Assembly: GCA_016744475.1 (NCBI GenBank)
Contig: JADGEH010000044.1
Location: 1-35,708, forward strand
Length of the DNA: 35,708 bases
Origin: Thiotrichales bacterium
Lineage (GTDB): Bacteria > Pseudomonadota > Gammaproteobacteria > Beggiatoales > Beggiatoaceae
Direction: 5' to 3'
Numbering within the stretch: the first letter of the stretch is position 1; each line of letters begins with the position of its first letter. Of this stretch, positions 8,615-16,905 are shown piece after piece. A program made the position numbers and the translations under genes. Below the pieces are notes generated by a model. That model was not told where the DNA came from. It saw only the letters and a program-made list of their open reading frames with translations, and ran no database searches.

Positions 8615-8932
8615 GACTTGTCCGAGCTTAGAGCCTATACGAAGATGGGGAATCGAAGCGAAAATTCGCCATTTTGAGGCAAGTTTTTCGGTTTTTTAAG
8701 GCGAATAGCCAGCTATTTAACGAAAAAAAGCGGAAAACCTGGCCAAAAGGGCGGGTTTGCAGCCGATTATCCCGTTTTCGTATAGGCTCTTAAACGCCGT
8801 AGCGAAAAGCAGCGGGATTGAGCGGTTTTTTTCGTTCGTATGAAAAGCATAGTGATTCGTGTAACGAAAATAAACGGAGAAAAACGCCAATATCCGCTGT
8901 TTTGCAGTCGGTGTCTTAAGCCTGGACAAGTC
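8615..8932 (-). mobile_element. Family B miniature element B2, interrupted by family A copy A3
   Basis: Read on the minus strand it starts GACTTGTCCAGGCTTAAG (8932 downward) and ends at 8615, with TA on both flanks (8613-8614 and 8933-8934). Removing the A3 insertion and one TTA leaves 156 bp, matching B1 (157) and B3 (158). The centre is more diverged than in B1 and B3. It lies just upstream of the CAP-domain gene in the same relative orientation as B1 and B3 to their genes. Confidence 0.85.
8631..8789 (+). mobile_element. Family A miniature element, copy A3 (159 bp), nested in B2
   Basis: It starts GAGCCTATACGAAG and ends TTCGTATAGGCTC. TTA flanks it at 8628-8630 and 8790-8792, and both TTAs belong to the terminal region of B2, whose uninterrupted relatives carry a single TTA there. 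This directly shows insertion with a 3-bp duplication. Length and orientation match A2. Confidence 0.9.
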
Positions 8933-8934
8933 TA

Positions 8935-9107
8935 TTGATAGGGAGGACAAGCCTAAGTGCCCTACCAATTAACTAGGCCGAGCATGGTATCATAGGCCTT
9001 TGGTTGGATAGGTAACAAAACCTCGTTACTGCGCTGATAGCGGCTACCAACGGTATTATTCTGTCATAAAATGACTACAACCTCTTTCTCTTTAATAGGG
9101 ACGTAAA
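8935..9107. other. Leader region of the mucD-like operon
   Basis: This 173-base stretch upstream of the protease gene contains no reading frame. It should hold the promoter of the plus-strand run 9108-13193, but I see no convincing boxes. TTTAATAGGGACGTAAA ahead of the ATG offers AGGGA as a ribosome site. Confidence 0.4.
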
Positions 9108-10562
9108 ATGAAATACACAGCATCATTTATGCAAACACTTTATGGGATCAGTTTAGCCCTATTTTATTTCAGCTTTTCCTCTGTGGCAGCGAAAGAACTG
9201 CCTGATTTTACTGAGCTAGTGGAGCAATATAGTCCCGCCGTTGTCAATATCAGCACCACCAACAAAAGCTCTTCAAGTTCGGATTCCTCCAATAAATTAC
9301 GTGAATTACCCGATATTCCTGAAGACAGCCCCTTCCATGATTTCTTCCGTCGCTTCTTTGAAGAAGAAAACCGCAGTTTTAACTTTGATGATGGAGAACG
9401 TCGTCAAGCGACTTCTTTAGGTTCTGGCTTTATTATTTCCTCAGATGGCTATATTGCCACCAATAATCATGTAATTGATGGAGCTGATGAAATCATTGTA
9501 CGTTTAAGTGATCGCCGTGAATTTGAAGCTGAAGTGATTGGTGCAGATAAACGCAGCGATATGGCGTTACTTAAAGTTAAAGCCGATCATTTACCCGTGG
9601 TTAAACTCGGTTCTTCCGCCAAACTGAAAGTCGGCGAATGGGTGCTGGCGATTGGCTCTCCCTTTGGTTTTGATCATTCCGTCACCGCCGGGATTGTCAG
9701 TGCCAAAGGTCGCAGCTTGCCCGAAGGCAACAGCAATTATGTGCCCTTTATTCAAACCGATGTCGCCATTAACCCTGGCAACTCTGGTGGCCCATTATTT
9801 AACTTAAAGGGTGAAGTGGTCGGCATTAATGCACAGATTTTCAGTCGCACGGGTGGCTTTATGGGTTTATCTTTTTCCATTCCGATTGATATTGCCAACA
9901 ACATCATTGAACAATTGAAAAATAAAGGCAGTGTATCTCGCGGTTGGTTAGGCGTTTTGATTCAAGACGTGACCAGTGAATTAGCCGAGTCTTTCAATAT
10001 GGATAAACCACGCGGTGCATTGATTGCTAAAGTCTATGACGGGCCGGCTAAAGAAGCAGGCTTTGAAGTTGGCGATGTGATTGTCAACTTTGATGGTCAA
10101 CCTATTAAACGCTCATCAGAATTGCCGCCTGTGGTCGGTGCGACCTCTGTAGGCACTGCTGTAGAGGCTTTAATTATTCGCCAAGGCAAAGAAATGACAT
10201 TGAAAGTCAGCGTCGGAGAATTGCCTTCTGAAGATGAATTAGAAATGACCAGCAATACCGGCAAACGCGGTGAAAAAGCCCACGCACTGGCTTTAACGAT
10301 TGAAAATATCAGTAAAGAAGAGCGCAAAAAGCTGGATGTTGCAGAAGGCGGTGTATTAGTGCGCCGAGTAGAAAAAGGGCCCGCGAAAGAAGCAGGCATT
10401 CGTCCTGGCGACGTAGTGCTCATGCTCAATAGTGAGAAAATTGAAGATGCGGCGCATTTCAAAACTTTAGCCGCTGAACTCAAACCCGGCAGCGCCGTCC
10501 CTGTTCTCATTAACCGTCAAGGTTCACCGACTTTTCTGGTGATTCGGGTACCTGAAGAATGA
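9108..10562 (+). CDS. mucD: Periplasmic Do-type serine protease (DegQ/MucD-like)
   Basis: This trypsin-like protease/chaperone degrades or holds misfolded proteins in the periplasm. The 484-residue protein has a signal peptide (about 1-28, ending SVAA). The protease domain has the triad His121 (NNHVIDG), Asp151 (KRSDMALLKV) and Ser226 (NPGNSGGPLF). Two PDZ domains follow (about 270-360 and 385-480; GWLGV and the second GGVLVRRVEKG segment). The Ser-rich linker at 52-62 and the FHDFFRRFFEEE loop match the LA-loop region of DegP/DegQ/MucD. The name within the Do family (degP, degQ, mucD) cannot be settled from sequence alone. Its stop overlaps the next ATG (ATGA), so it leads a translationally coupled operon. 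Confidence 0.93.
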   Translation: MKYTASFMQTLYGISLALFYFSFSSVAAKELPDFTELVEQYSPAVVNISTTNKSSSSSDSSNKLRELPDIPEDSPFHDFFRRFFEEENRSFNFDDGERRQATSLGSGFIISSDGYIATNNHVIDGADEIIVRLSDRREFEAEVIGADKRSDMALLKVKADHLPVVKLGSSAKLKVGEWVLAIGSPFGFDHSVTAGIVSAKGRSLPEGNSNYVPFIQTDVAINPGNSGGPLFNLKGEVVGINAQIFSRTGGFMGLSFSIPIDIANNIIEQLKNKGSVSRGWLGVLIQDVTSELAESFNMDKPRGALIAKVYDGPAKEAGFEVGDVIVNFDGQPIKRSSELPPVVGATSVGTAVEALIIRQGKEMTLKVSVGELPSEDELEMTSNTGKRGEKAHALALTIENISKEERKKLDVAEGGVLVRRVEKGPAKEAGIRPGDVVLMLNSEKIEDAAHFKTLAAELKPGSAVPVLINRQGSPTFLVIRVPEE

Positions 10563-10822
10563 GTCCTAGCGATGCCTCACTGACCTTATACACCCGCCAA
10601 GGCTGCCATCTCTGCGAAGAGATGGAGCAGGCGGTGGTCGCCCTGCAAGCCCAGCAGGGCTTTAGCCTTAATATTGTCGATATTGACGCTGACAGCTATT
10701 TACTCATGCGCTACAACGAACGTGTGCCCGTGTTGGCAGCGGGAGAGCAAGAACTCTGTCACTACCATTTCAACGAAAGCTTAGTGCTGGACTATTTCAA
10801 GCAAAAGCGCCATGCCGGTTAA
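10559..10822 (+). CDS. Glutaredoxin-like protein (DUF836 family)
   Basis: This is a small thioredoxin-fold protein of 87 residues. LYTRQGCHLCEEM at 10-22 carries the CxxC pair (Cys16, Cys19), and RVPVLAA at 55-61 supplies the cis-Pro turn that binds substrate in this fold. It probably acts as a thiol-disulfide oxidoreductase in the cytoplasm; the substrate is unknown. The start overlaps the protease stop by 4 bases, and its own end overlaps the yjbQ start by 11 bases, so all three are probably co-translated. Coupling to a periplasmic protease is suggestive but says little about the target. Confidence 0.85.
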   Translation: MSPSDASLTLYTRQGCHLCEEMEQAVVALQAQQGFSLNIVDIDADSYLLMRYNERVPVLAAGEQELCHYHFNESLVLDYFKQKRHAG

Positions 10823-11240
10823 ATCACTCCCCGTCAAAGTATCCGGTCAAGGGTTTTATGACGTGAGCCAAGCCGCTCAGGCGATGGTACACGACACAGG
10901 CATCCTTGAAGGCTTATGCACTTTATTTATCCAGCATACTTCTGCCAGCCTAGTGATTCAGGAAAATGCTGATCCTGCGGTACGGCATGATTTACAACGC
11001 TGGATGAATCGCTTAGTGCCAGAAAATGATCGGCTGTATACGCACACCACTGAAGGCTCTGACGACATGCCTGCGCATATTAAATGCGCTTTAACCGCCA
11101 CCAGTCTCTCCATTCCAATCTTAAATGGACGACTGGTGTTAGGAATTTGGCAGGGGATTTATTTGTGGGAACACCGCGTACACGCAGGGCAACGTTCCAT
11201 CATTGTGCATATCGCGGGTGATGTAAATCCAGCGCTATAA
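10812..11240 (+). CDS. yjbQ: YjbQ family protein (UPF0047)
   Basis: This compact 142-residue protein of the YjbQ/UPF0047 family has recognisable features: GLCTLFIQHTSASLVIQEN at 34-52, DDMPAHIKCAL at 84-94, and LGIWQGIYLWEHR at 108-120. The conserved His and Asp/Glu residues form a likely metal or phosphate pocket. Family members have been linked to weak thiamine phosphate synthase activity, but the physiological role is unresolved. The ATG lies inside the end of the glutaredoxin-like gene, which indicates coupling. Confidence 0.9.
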   Translation: MPVKSLPVKVSGQGFYDVSQAAQAMVHDTGILEGLCTLFIQHTSASLVIQENADPAVRHDLQRWMNRLVPENDRLYTHTTEGSDDMPAHIKCALTATSLSIPILNGRLVLGIWQGIYLWEHRVHAGQRSIIVHIAGDVNPAL

Positions 11241-11278
11241 GCGCTTGTTCAAAAGATATTTTCAGGAGAAGCACTCAG

Positions 11279-12151
11279 GTGTTACAAGGCATTAAGCAGT
11301 TAGCAAAAGACGGATTATGGGGGCTTGTGCGAGTATCCGGTTTACCCTGGCTGATTCGTGAAGTCTGGTGCCGTCATAAAGCAGGCATTGTCGTCTACCA
11401 TGATCCTGAACCCGACTTGTTTAAACAACACCTCCGTTATTTACAGCAACATTATCATCTCATTCCTTTAGCGCAATTAGTTCAAGCTATTGAACAACAA
11501 GATTGGTCAACTATTCCTCCCAAAGCACTGGTCATCACCATTGACGACGGACACAAAGGCAATTACGCCTTGCTCGACACCATTCGCCAATATGCGCTCC
11601 AACCCACAGTCTTTGCTTGTAGTCATATCGTTGATACACAACGACATTTTTGGTGGATGAATGATGTTCCTGATTATCTCAGCCTCAAATCATTGTCGCG
11701 TGAAGACATGTTGCAACGCCTGCACACTCAAGTGGGTTACACGCCAGAAAAAAACTATCCTGATCGCCAAGCCCTCAACCGCCAAGAAATCTTAGAACTG
11801 CAAGCAGTAGGCGTTGATTTTCAAGCACATACTTGTTTTCATCCCATTTTGCCACGTTGCAATGCAGAAGACAGCCAACGAGAAATCAGCGACTGCAAAC
11901 CACAGTTAGAAAGCTTACTCAAAGCCCCCGTAGAGCATTTTGCCTATCCCAATGGTGATTACAGTGAACGCGAAATAGACTTTCTTAAACAAGCCGGATT
12001 CAAATCCGCACGCAGCACAGCGTTTGGTTGGACGACTTTGACATCGAATCTCTACGCCTTAAAAATACTGGATATTAATGAACACGCCAGTCTCAATAAA
12101 GTCATTGCTCAATTAACCGGGATTTTTTACTGGTTAAAACCCAACGGCTAA
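11279..12151 (+). CDS. Polysaccharide deacetylase (NodB homology)
   Basis: This is a carbohydrate esterase 4-type protein of 290 residues. The NodB core shows VITIDDGHKGN (Asp89, Asp90), the metal-binding pair in AHTCFHP (His184, His188), and FAYPNGDYS at 221-229. No clear signal peptide is present, although residues 12-30 are hydrophobic and could be an anchor. It most likely removes acetyl groups from a surface sugar polymer, or is a catalytically related hydrolase; the substrate is not evident. The GTG at 11279 is supported by CAGGAG about 10 bases upstream. Its position behind yjbQ and ahead of a radical SAM gene suggests an envelope or exopolysaccharide function. Confidence 0.85.
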   Translation: MLQGIKQLAKDGLWGLVRVSGLPWLIREVWCRHKAGIVVYHDPEPDLFKQHLRYLQQHYHLIPLAQLVQAIEQQDWSTIPPKALVITIDDGHKGNYALLDTIRQYALQPTVFACSHIVDTQRHFWWMNDVPDYLSLKSLSREDMLQRLHTQVGYTPEKNYPDRQALNRQEILELQAVGVDFQAHTCFHPILPRCNAEDSQREISDCKPQLESLLKAPVEHFAYPNGDYSEREIDFLKQAGFKSARSTAFGWTTLTSNLYALKILDINEHASLNKVIAQLTGIFYWLKPNG

Positions 12152-12227
12152 AGGGCTTTAAATCATCATTCCCCCACCGCAAAAAGCACAGAGATATTCT
12201 CTGCGTCATCTCAATGAGTCATGAACC

Positions 12228-13193
12228 ATGTCATCCCCCTCTTTACCTTTGAAATACATTCAAATAGAAACCACCACCACCTGTAATCAACGCTGTCATT
12301 TTTGTCCCGTCTCCGTCAGCAAACGACCTAAAGCCACTCTCTCATTAGAGGTGCTCGATAGCATTATTGGCGGCCTTAAAGATTATGATATAGATACCGT
12401 GTTTCTTAATGGTTTTAATGAACCCACTTTTGATAAAACTCTCATAGAAAAAGTCCAACACTTACGGGCAGCAGGATTCAAACTTCATCTCAATACCAAT
12501 GGTTCCGGCTTAAACCCTGAACTCATTCACGCCTTATTAGACGCAGGCTTACAAGAAATCACGGTTAATCTGTCCACATTAGACGCGGCGCGTTATCAAA
12601 CCAGTCGTGGCAGCCGGGATTTACCCAAAGTCATGGCGCATATTGAACACCTGTTAGAACAGATCGAAGACACCCGCGTTTATATACTCGCTTTAGGCGA
12701 GTTAAACGCCCAACACGCCGAAGATGTTAAAGCCCTGACCACACATTTTGAGCCATTAGGCGGACATATCGTGGTGTGCCCCATTGCTGATTTCGCGGGA
12801 AAAAACACCCAAGTATTGCAGCGCCGCTTACATCACTCACAATTGCGCGGATGCAGCAGTCAACGCCACCGCCAATGGCTGCATTTCACGCCCTCCGCAC
12901 AAGCGATTTTGTGTTGCCAAGATTACGCAGAAGACTATCCCGTTGGTGATGTGCTCAAACAAACGCCCGCCGAGATTAACGGCAGCGAACGCTTTGAACA
13001 ATTGCGCCGTTGGATAGAAGGCATCGAACCCGCCCCCGATGATTTTATTTGCCGCAGTTGCGTGTTTGCACTGGGAGAAGAAGATTATGCCGCCAGTATG
13101 CGAGCCTTTTTTTGTGCGCACTGCCAATTGCGCAGCACGCTCGGCGAATCCGCCAGTTGCCAGTATTGCGTAGTGAACGAATACCGCGCGTGA
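12228..13193 (+). CDS. Radical SAM protein with SPASM-like C-terminal Cys cluster
   Basis: The radical SAM signature CNQRCHFC at 19-26 binds the catalytic 4Fe-4S cluster, and the following (beta/alpha) region (FLNGFNEPTFD, HLNTNGSG, EITVNLSTLDA) is typical of the AdoMet radical barrel. The C-terminal part is rich in Cys: GCSS, LCCQDY, CRSC, then CAHC and CQYC. It resembles SPASM or twitch auxiliary cluster domains, with an extra zinc-ribbon-like tail in the last 30 residues. Such proteins modify peptides, sugars or lipids; the substrate here is unknown. It is 321 residues, on the same strand 76 bases behind the deacetylase, so a shared surface-glycan pathway is possible. Confidence 0.85.
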   Translation: MSSPSLPLKYIQIETTTTCNQRCHFCPVSVSKRPKATLSLEVLDSIIGGLKDYDIDTVFLNGFNEPTFDKTLIEKVQHLRAAGFKLHLNTNGSGLNPELIHALLDAGLQEITVNLSTLDAARYQTSRGSRDLPKVMAHIEHLLEQIEDTRVYILALGELNAQHAEDVKALTTHFEPLGGHIVVCPIADFAGKNTQVLQRRLHHSQLRGCSSQRHRQWLHFTPSAQAILCCQDYAEDYPVGDVLKQTPAEINGSERFEQLRRWIEGIEPAPDDFICRSCVFALGEEDYAASMRAFFCAHCQLRSTLGESASCQYCVVNEYRA

Positions 13194-13300
13194 GCTTGTT
13201 CGTAGTGAGGGCTTTAGTTCTTAAAACATCCTTCCTCATTCTCACGCCCTAAGAGCCTTAGTCCAGTGTTCAATAACCGCCTAATTTAGAAGGTAATAGA

Positions 13301-13694
13301 TGAGCCTCTCCCAATGTCATTTCGACGTTACAAATGAAGGCAGCGCATTGGGCGGAGGGCCCGCCTATCATCTGGGTGTCATGCTGAAGTGGTAGCGGTA
13401 TGGCGACATGAACCGGATTCGCTCCCGTCGTCAATTAAAGCGCGAGGCGCAGTACCACATAGAACTGATGTGGTGATAGGAAGGCTTACAACCCAGTCAT
13501 GCGGCGATGGCTCACTGTCGTAAGATCACCTGAGCGTGCTGAAAAGAACCCACCGGGACTGCGTACAACTGTGCCGTGAATTGAATGTATACGGTGATGC
13601 CGAAGTCGGTATTGACGGGACATTTATGCACGGTCATGCCAGCACAGTCAGTATTCAAGATAAACGGGACAAACAACGGGCAAAGCTTGGCTAG
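13301..13694 (+). pseudogene. Decayed IS1182-type transposase (DUF772/DDE)
   Basis: Conceptual translation gives a transposase broken by several stops and at least one frameshift. From ATG 13301 the frame reads PAYHLGVMLKW, then a stop, then MNRIRSRRQLKREAQ and HIELMW, then stops, then EGLQPSH. In another frame from about 13536 it reads CVQLCRELNVYGDAEVGIDG and TFMHGHAS, ending at the TAG at 13692-13694. These match the N-terminal DUF772 region and the first DDE Asp (GIDGT) of IS1182-like transposases. The rest of the catalytic domain is missing. No intact terminal repeats were found. Confidence 0.7.
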
Positions 13695-14081
13695 AAATAA
13701 GTTGACCCAGTAAGGCATCCAGAAAAAAGACAGCCAATGGCTGTGGAAATATACCTCGCCAGCGAAGGTATGCGCCGCATGTGAGTGATGCCAAAAATGC
13801 CCGTAAACCAATTGCTAACAAAGCCATTTAACGGAAGTTTTGACGTTCGCAAAGACTTCTTTTTGACGCTTGAAAATAGATTTAAGCGTGAGAAAAACGC
13901 GATGTTTTCGTTCACTTCACACGGTGTGCGTAGGGTGAGTTCAGTGAATACCTCTGCCACAATCCCTCTAAGAAACAAGATGAATCTGACTATACGTCCA
14001 TTAGAGCGACCATTGGGCTTGCTAAATAGCGCTTGAAAGTCTACTTTTCTAGCACTTGGCAAACCTAAAAAGGATGTGAAT
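13695..14081. other. Non-coding stretch between transposase remnant and GH57 gene
   Basis: This region of about 390 bases has no convincing gene. Around 13705-13790 one plus-strand frame gives HPEKRQPMAVEIYLASEGM, which faintly recalls the start of an IS1-type transposase, but it is too short to call. Open frames on both strands over 13690-14080 have no ribosome site and no recognisable domain. AAGGA just before 14082 is the GH57 ribosome site. Confidence 0.35.
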
Positions 14082-15545
14082 ATGCAAACCTTTCCTGAAT
14101 ATATAAAAGACATACCCAATATTGCCGGACAAGAGGACATCATTGAAAAAACCTTGGCTGATGCCCAAGGCAAACCCGTCTTTTTACACGACAGCGGCAT
14201 TGACTTTAGCCGCGTAAAAAGCGCCTGTGCCGTGGCTTTACACATGCATCAACCGCTGATTCCTGCGGGCGGGCATGACCTGCGCACAGCAGAAATTATC
14301 AGCAATCTCCAATACATGATGAATAATCCTGGGATTGGCGATAACCACAACGCCTCGGTGTTTGAATGGTGCTACAAGCGCATGGGGGAATTCATTCCGC
14401 AGTTAATGGGCGAAGGCAAACAACCGCGAATCATGCTGGAATACTCCGGTACTTTGTTGCATGGTCTGCGCAAAATGGGCGCAAACAATGTACTCGATGC
14501 TCTGAAAACCATTACCACCGATCATAACTGCCGCCGAGGTGTGGAATGGTTGGGCTGCCCTTGGGGACATGCTGTAGCACCGTCTACGCCGGTGCAGGAT
14601 TTCCGTTTACATGTCAAAGCGTGGCAACATCATTTTGCGGGTCTTTTTGGTCTTGAAGCCCTGAGCCGCGTGCGTGGATTTTCGCCTTCAGAAATGGCGC
14701 TGCCTAATCACCCTGACATTGCCTATGCCTTTGTTAAAACGCTTAAAGATTGCGGTTATCAATGGGTTTTGGTGCAAGAACACAGCATCGAAAATCCTGA
14801 AAATGGTTGGAGTCCTGAGCGCAAACACTTGCCGCACCGTCTGGTGTGTACGAACTCAGAAGGTGAGACCACAGAGATTATTGCGGTGATTAAGACCCAA
14901 GGTTCAGACACCAAATTAGTGGCGCAAATGCAGCCTTATTTTGAAGCCAAAAGTCTGTCTCGTTGGGACTTAGCGGGTCAATCGGTACCGCCTCTGGTGA
15001 CTCAGATTGCAGATGGAGAAAATGGTGGCGTGATGATGAATGAATTTCCGCCTAAATTCATCGAAGTGGTGCGCGAAGCTGCGCATTCCGAGACACCTTT
15101 AATGAATGTGACGGAATATCTTGAATACTTGTTTAATATGGGTATCACTGAGCAAGACCTGCCTGTGGCTCAACCCGTTAAACAAAAACAAATCTGGGAT
15201 CATTTCAAACCCGGCGAGGGCAGTGAAAAACTCAATAAAGTCATTGAAGAGATTAAGCAGTCTGACCACCAGTTTCATATGGATGGCGGTAGTTGGACTA
15301 ATGATATTTCTTGGGTACAAGGTTATGACAATGTGTTAGGGCCTATGGAAAAAGCCAGTTCTTTATTTAATGAAAAAGTGCTGAGTCAGAACATGCCCAC
15401 CGATGAATATCGCTATTTGAATGCCTTGTTTCATTTAATGTCTTCGCAGACCAGTTGTTATCGTTATTGGGGACAAGGTTTGTGGACGGATTATGGGCGA
15501 GAAATTTGCCGCCGTGCTCAAGATGTTGTGCATTACGATTATTAG
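14082..15545 (+). CDS. Glycoside hydrolase family 57 protein
   Basis: This is a GH57 retaining alpha-glucan enzyme (amylase, glucanotransferase or branching type), cytoplasmic, about 487 residues. ALHMHQPLIPAGGHD near residue 50 holds the family's first conserved motif (HQP). WGCPWGHAV-like sequence and RGFSPSEMALPNHPD (about 197-210) contain the segment where the catalytic Glu of GH57 is expected. The exact specificity cannot be read from the sequence. I chose ATG 14082, which has AGGA 7 bases upstream; the in-frame GTG at 14076 would be only 1 base from that site. The TAG stop is formed by a TA plus the first base of a family B remnant (15545-15587). Confidence 0.85.
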   Translation: MQTFPEYIKDIPNIAGQEDIIEKTLADAQGKPVFLHDSGIDFSRVKSACAVALHMHQPLIPAGGHDLRTAEIISNLQYMMNNPGIGDNHNASVFEWCYKRMGEFIPQLMGEGKQPRIMLEYSGTLLHGLRKMGANNVLDALKTITTDHNCRRGVEWLGCPWGHAVAPSTPVQDFRLHVKAWQHHFAGLFGLEALSRVRGFSPSEMALPNHPDIAYAFVKTLKDCGYQWVLVQEHSIENPENGWSPERKHLPHRLVCTNSEGETTEIIAVIKTQGSDTKLVAQMQPYFEAKSLSRWDLAGQSVPPLVTQIADGENGGVMMNEFPPKFIEVVREAAHSETPLMNVTEYLEYLFNMGITEQDLPVAQPVKQKQIWDHFKPGEGSEKLNKVIEEIKQSDHQFHMDGGSWTNDISWVQGYDNVLGPMEKASSLFNEKVLSQNMPTDEYRYLNALFHLMSSQTSCYRYWGQGLWTDYGREICRRAQDVVHYDY

Positions 15546-15587
15546 ACTTATCCAGGTTTAAACGCCGTAGCAAAAACCGGATAAATC
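15545..15587 (-). repeat. Deleted family B remnant (43 bp)
   Basis: It begins GACTTATCCAGGTTTAAACG, matching the gene-proximal end of family B, and finishes CCGGATAAATC, matching the opposite end. Nearly the whole interior is lost. TA flanks both sides (15543-15544 and 15588-15589). The first G completes the GH57 stop codon. Confidence 0.65.
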
Positions 15588-15589
15588 TA

Positions 15590-15641
15590 TTGATCAAGAC
15601 GGCCAGTCCTTGAAGGACTGGTCGTCTTGAGTTTAGCTATA
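15590..15641 (+). repeat. Family C hairpin element, short copy C1
   Basis: A strong hairpin lies at 15596-15628, with arms AAGACGGCCAGTCCTT and AAGGACTGGTCGTCTT, followed by GAGTTTAGCTATA. One arm base differs from perfect pairing and would be a G-U pair in RNA. It sits between the convergent GH57 and beta-lactamase-fold genes, so it probably ends both transcripts. There is no long T run. Confidence 0.7.
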
Positions 15642-15648
15642 CATGGCT

Positions 15649-16890
15649 TTATTTTTTCACAGCACTACTCAAGCTAAAGGTGGCAGTGGGAGCACTGCTT
15701 TTAAGTTGAAGTGTTACTTCGTAAGACACGCTTTGATCGGGAGAGGTCTCTACGTTAAGACAAGGAATGTTTAACACCCCATCCTTATAACTAGGCTCCG
15801 CTTGATTTATAATATTCAACACCTGACTAAAGAAACCTGAACCAGTGCTGCTTTGGTTTAAGGTATAAGCCACAGCCCTTTGTTGTTTAATATCAACATA
15901 TAAATACGTGTTCCAAAAACCAGGGTGATAAAAAGCGACGGGTTCGCCGTCTTTCATGATGACAGAAGCGCCTAGACCAATGGATAGCGAGCCATTAGGT
16001 GTGAGCATTAAATCCCAAAGACTTTGATCCTTAAATAGCTTGCCATTATTTAATGCCAAACCCAATTGAACTAAATCACCCGTCGTTGTAATAAATCCAC
16101 CATCAGCAAATTCAAAGCTCGGATGTACTTGATTAATATCATAGCTATCCACATAGCTGTGTAAAATTTCTATGTTTTCAGGTTTTTCATGCGCTTCATC
16201 AAATGTATGATGTAAACCCAGCGGTTCTAATACCTGTTCTCGTACCACTTGGTGATAAGCTTTCCCCATCGCCGCTTCAATGATTAATCCCAATATCATA
16301 TAATTCGTAGAAGCATAGCCTTGTCTACTTCCTGGTGGAAATGAAGGTGTGAGTGCTATCGCATATTCTAATAATGCTTCAGGACTTCTGACTTGTTCTG
16401 GATTACTTTGTAAATCAAAGATGAATGATGGATGGTCAGTTGTATCAGGCAAGCCCGTGGTATGAGAGAGTAACTGTTGAATAGTAATACTTGAACCGTA
16501 ATTGGTGCCTTGATAAACATGCAACCGATCCACTAATGACAATGAAAGATGTTGTTCAAGAGTATCCTCTAAATCCAGCATCCCTTCTTCCACCAACTTT
16601 AATACCGTTGCGGCTGTCAACAGTTTTGCTACACTGGCTGTACGAAAGTAAGCCTCCTTAGTCGCAGGGGTTGAATCAGTCAAAGATATTTGACCTTTAA
16701 CACCCGCATACATCACACCGAATTGATCTTCTACTTGCAATGCCACACTAGGGATATTGCTTTTCGACACCCAGGTATCTAACACATCATTTAACAATGC
16801 TCTTTTATCACAACTACCCGCATATACGATGCTGGTATACATCGATAAAACAAATGATAAAGTCATTAACCAATAACGATAGGGTTTCAT
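15649..16890 (-). CDS. Serine beta-lactamase-fold hydrolase (class C/CubicO type), exported
   Basis: This is an exported penicillin-binding/beta-lactamase superfamily protein. Numbering from the upstream ATG at 16896: signal peptide about 3-26 (IVYA-GS), catalytic SVAK at 88-91 (Ser88, Lys91), and HPG near 327 as the third motif. The second motif, normally Y-x-N, reads YAS at 194-196, so the Asn is replaced by Ser. It probably hydrolyses a peptide, ester or amide; antibiotic resistance cannot be inferred. I start at ATG 16890 because AAGGAG (16900-16905) is 9 bases away, against 3 bases for ATG 16896. The gene is convergent with GH57. Confidence 0.85.
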   Translation of the reverse strand: MKPYRYWLMTLSFVLSMYTSIVYAGSCDKRALLNDVLDTWVSKSNIPSVALQVEDQFGVMYAGVKGQISLTDSTPATKEAYFRTASVAKLLTAATVLKLVEEGMLDLEDTLEQHLSLSLVDRLHVYQGTNYGSSITIQQLLSHTTGLPDTTDHPSFIFDLQSNPEQVRSPEALLEYAIALTPSFPPGSRQGYASTNYMILGLIIEAAMGKAYHQVVREQVLEPLGLHHTFDEAHEKPENIEILHSYVDSYDINQVHPSFEFADGGFITTTGDLVQLGLALNNGKLFKDQSLWDLMLTPNGSLSIGLGASVIMKDGEPVAFYHPGFWNTYLYVDIKQQRAVAYTLNQSSTGSGFFSQVLNIINQAEPSYKDGVLNIPCLNVETSPDQSVSYEVTLQLKSSAPTATFSLSSAVKK

Positions 16891-16905
16891 GTGCATAAGC
16901 TCCTT

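Noticed and set aside
12189..12203. Short palindrome CAGAGATATTCTCTG between deacetylase and radical SAM genes
   Set aside because: The stem is only 5-6 bp, no T run follows and there is no second copy; likely chance.
13705..13790. Possible IS1-type transposase remnant (HPEKRQPMAVEIYLASEGM)
   Set aside because: The similarity rests on fewer than 20 residues from memory; too little to call.
13691..14245. Minus-strand frame of 184 codons ahead of and inside the GH57 start
   Set aside because: It overlaps the GH57 coding region, lacks a start signal and shows no recognisable family; probably chance.
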